Source: Prevotella sp.
Lineage (GTDB): Bacteria > Bacteroidota > Bacteroidia > Bacteroidales > Bacteroidaceae
Assembly (NCBI GenBank): GCA_017554105.1
Contig: JAFZIY010000019.1
Coordinates: 1 to 64,000, forward strand
DNA: 64,000 nucleotides
Reading direction: 5' to 3'
Shown: positions 61,967 through 64,000 of the stretch, piece after piece
How positions within the stretch are numbered: position 1 is the stretch's first letter
Layout: each line of letters starts with the position of its first letter
Translations under genes and position numbers: made by a program
Notes under the pieces: generated by a model
Databases searched by the model: none
Told to the model about the DNA's origin: nothing
The model's input: the letters and a program-made list of their open reading frames with translations, nothing else

Positions 61967-63094
61967 ATGATGAAACTAAAGAAATATATTTACGGAGCAG
62001 TTCTGGGAGTTATATCTCTCGCATTTACATCTTGCTATAATTCGGAGCATGAGTTCCCAGACTATGAAGGAGGTACGACAGCCTATTTCGCATATCAGTT
62101 CCCGGTACGTACGCTCATACTTGGCAACGACATTTATGACAATACGCTCGACAACAATCACAGATGTCGTATATGGGCAACAATGGGTGGTGCATATCAC
62201 GGACGTGACGGATCAGTAAGTTTTGTTGTAGATGAGTCGCTATGCGACAACCTCTGGTTTGTTGATGATGGTGGAAACCCATCAGTTTTGGTGACTCCTA
62301 TGCCATCAGACTATTATGAGCTTCTGTCCAACACCATTCCTTATAAGGGCGACACCCGCGGATATGTAGAGGTACAGTTCACGGATAAGTTCTTCCAGGA
62401 CCCCAAGGCGATAGAGAACACATACGTCATTCCTCTTCGGATGACGGACGCAAAAGGCATCGACCATATTCTCACGGGCACACCTCGTGAAGGTCTTGAT
62501 CCTTCTCGCACGAACACAGATGATTGGGATATTCTGGCAAAGGACTATGTGCTCTACTGCGTTAAGTATGTGAATCCATGGACGGGAAAATATATCCGCC
62601 GTGGTGTTGACAATGTGACTGAGAACGGTTCGACCACACAGATTGTGCGCAAGGATTTCTCACTTGTCAACTCTGACCTTGAGCATTACACGGAAAATCC
62701 AGTGAACGCAAACGATGAGGTATGCGGTATTACTACCAAGAACATGACACAGGCTATATTCCCTGTATCGTTCAAGACCTCTGGTGCTTCCATTTCTTGT
62801 AACCTCATACTTACGTTCAGCGGCAATACATGTACCATATCCACTGACGACGAGAACGTGACTGTCACTGGTTCTGGTGAATTCATTGTCAAAGGAACTG
62901 AGCGTCCTGAGTACAAGGACTATCAGTGGGGTAGCAATAATGGACAGCCTGTTCAGCGTGACATTCTCCGTCTGGCCTACGATGTGAACTTCGAGAGCAA
63001 GAACATACAGGTGTCAACGGCTGATACTCTTGTTGTTCAGACTCGTGAGTCAAACAAGAAAGAATTCTTCTCACCAAAATACGTTAAAGAATAG
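61967..63094 (+). CDS. xusE: XusE, DUF1735-type surface lipoprotein
   Basis: Lipoprotein of 375 residues (MMKLKKYIYGAVLGVISLAFTSCYN, lipobox FTSC) in the position of the xylan-locus protein called XusE. The N-terminal half (TTAYFAYQFPVRTLILGNDIYDN to VEVQFTDKFFQDPKAIENTYVIPLRM) matches the DUF1735 pattern seen in surface glycan-binding proteins; the C-terminal half is beta-rich and ends DTLVVQTRESNKKEFFSPKYVKE. Likely helps capture xylan before cutting by the adjacent GH10. Two adjacent ATG codons at 61967 and 61970 are both possible starts. Confidence 0.82.
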   Translation: MMKLKKYIYGAVLGVISLAFTSCYNSEHEFPDYEGGTTAYFAYQFPVRTLILGNDIYDNTLDNNHRCRIWATMGGAYHGRDGSVSFVVDESLCDNLWFVDDGGNPSVLVTPMPSDYYELLSNTIPYKGDTRGYVEVQFTDKFFQDPKAIENTYVIPLRMTDAKGIDHILTGTPREGLDPSRTNTDDWDILAKDYVLYCVKYVNPWTGKYIRRGVDNVTENGSTTQIVRKDFSLVNSDLEHYTENPVNANDEVCGITTKNMTQAIFPVSFKTSGASISCNLILTFSGNTCTISTDDENVTVTGSGEFIVKGTERPEYKDYQWGSNNGQPVQRDILRLAYDVNFESKNIQVSTADTLVVQTRESNKKEFFSPKYVKE

Positions 63095-63105
63095 GAGACA
63101 AGAAT

Positions 63106-64000
63106 ATGAAAAAGTTTTTTAGAAACGGTCTCATAATGTTGGCTGCAGGGGCACTTGCGGTTTCCTGTGCCGACTATAATGTGACAGACGATTTCAGAGC
63201 CGAGGCCGACCCATCGTTCGTGGAGCCTTACAAGGACTTGGGACCTATAAAGTCTTATATCAACAGAGAGCAGTATCCTAACCTGTCTCTCGGTGCTACG
63301 CTCAAGGCGACGGATTTCAACAAGCAGGAGTTGGCTCATGCTGCGGCAATCACTAACTTCGACAATGTCACTTTCGGAACCTCTCTGATGTCGGGTACCA
63401 TCGTCAATTCCAAGGGTGTGATGAACTTCCTTGATATGAGCGACCTTCTCGACCATGTGGAGGAGATTGGTGCCGAGGTGTTCGGCAGCCCTATCGTTGC
63501 CAATGCCAATCAGGCTGACGAGTGGCTGAAGTATCTCACTTCTCCTATTGAGATTCCTGTTGATTATGTTGAGGGGAAGACAGTTAACTTCAACGAAATG
63601 AGTGTTGGAGATTACACAGGTACTGTGGAAAAGGGTAAGGCTGCTATTGTCAAATATGACGATCAGAACGTGCTTAGAATCGGTACTGCGGCTAATGTCC
63701 GCATCATTGAGGGTTTCGAGGTTGACCCGCTTGCCATATACACCGTTACATTCTGGGCAAAGGCAGACAAGGACATTACCTATAATGTAAACTTCTCTGG
63801 CAACAAAGTCGATGGATCCTATCTTCAAGGAAAGTGGCAGTTAAAGGCCGGTAAGTGGACAAAGGTTGTTGTGGAATCTCAAAGTGCACCGGACGTGACG
63901 GATGGTTACCTGAGAATTGACAATGACAAGGCTGGTGTAATGTATATCCAAAAGGTAGAGGTAGGCTACATGCCTGACAACCACCGTCCACAGACAGAAG
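63106..64000 (+). CDS. xyn10C: Xyn10C, GH10 endo-xylanase with inserted CBM, 3' end cut by window
   Basis: Open to the right edge (298 codons visible). It begins MKKFFRNGLIMLAAGALAVSCADYN, a lipoprotein signal with lipobox VSC. Residues about 60-145 are the start of a GH10 barrel (LKATDFNKQELAHAAAITNF, then DNVTFGTSLMSGTIVNSKG, then VEEIGAEVFGSPIVAN). From about residue 155 the barrel is interrupted by a beta-sandwich of the CBM4/CBM22 type (VNFNEMSVGDYTGTVEKGKA to VMYIQKVEVGYMPD). Such an inserted module is known in the surface xylanases of Bacteroides and Prevotella xylan loci. The acid/base and nucleophile Glu residues lie beyond the window. It probably cuts xylan at the cell surface to feed XusA-D. 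It follows xusE by 11 bases. Confidence 0.87.
   Translation, partial: MKKFFRNGLIMLAAGALAVSCADYNVTDDFRAEADPSFVEPYKDLGPIKSYINREQYPNLSLGATLKATDFNKQELAHAAAITNFDNVTFGTSLMSGTIVNSKGVMNFLDMSDLLDHVEEIGAEVFGSPIVANANQADEWLKYLTSPIEIPVDYVEGKTVNFNEMSVGDYTGTVEKGKAAIVKYDDQNVLRIGTAANVRIIEGFEVDPLAIYTVTFWAKADKDITYNVNFSGNKVDGSYLQGKWQLKAGKWTKVVVESQSAPDVTDGYLRIDNDKAGVMYIQKVEVGYMPDNHRPQTE

Noticed and set aside
63037-63828. 263-codon minus-strand frame at the right edge
   Set aside because: Opposite the GH10 xylanase, whose sense frame starts at 63106 with a lipoprotein signal and runs off the window.

Overview
The window reads as Bacteroidota, most likely Prevotella/Segatella or a close gut or rumen relative. The support is TAnnTTTG-type -7 promoter boxes with a TTG about 19-20 bases upstream, weak Shine-Dalgarno use, tandem SusC/SusD systems, a hybrid two-component regulator, many carbohydrate-active enzymes, and interspersed repeats typical of this group (runs of TAATTGA, GC-rich CCCCTCC..GGAGGGG hairpins). 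The species is inferred, not proven.

Layout. 1-7270 is the right end of an integrated mobile element. It holds a compact operon of unknown proteins with two unrelated metallophosphoesterases (to 4943), then a HipB/HipA toxin-antitoxin pair (5164-6785), then a gene-free tail with two families of short direct repeats. It ends at the 3' half of a CAU-anticodon tRNA plus that tRNA's terminator (7271-7355), which is the expected scar of integration into a tRNA gene. The integrase and the restored tRNA should lie left of the window.

7441-8355 encodes an unusual NUDIX-Vsr fusion. 8405-32185 is a hydrolase region for plant cell wall glycans: esterase, hybrid two-component regulator, GH3, GH31, tandem GH43, a transporter, small membrane proteins, DUF3237, GH97, a second GH31, and a leftward operon of esterase, GH43 and a putative binding protein. 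33233-39214 is a SusC/SusD/surface-lipoprotein operon whose promoter is overlapped by an 18-bp direct repeat.

39471-48742 holds three tandem copies of a two-gene module: a polytopic membrane protein plus a lipoprotein with a CxxCH heme-type motif and a TolB/PD40-like propeller. The second membrane gene is frameshifted at a repeat. This is the best candidate here for an uncharacterised system.

48828-51398 (minus strand) encodes a multidomain esterase and a HAD phosphatase. From 51807 to the right edge runs the xylan uptake locus in the order described for Prevotella and Bacteroides (xusA-xusB-xusC-xusD-xusE-xyn10C). The GH10 xylanase is cut by the window end. Together the chromosomal genes describe a cell that binds xylan and related hemicelluloses at the surface, cuts them outside, imports oligosaccharides through TonB-dependent transporters, and trims them in the periplasm with GH3, GH31, GH43, GH97 enzymes and esterases.

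A recurring theme is that intergenic repeat families also sit inside coding sequences, mostly in frame, once at a frameshift.
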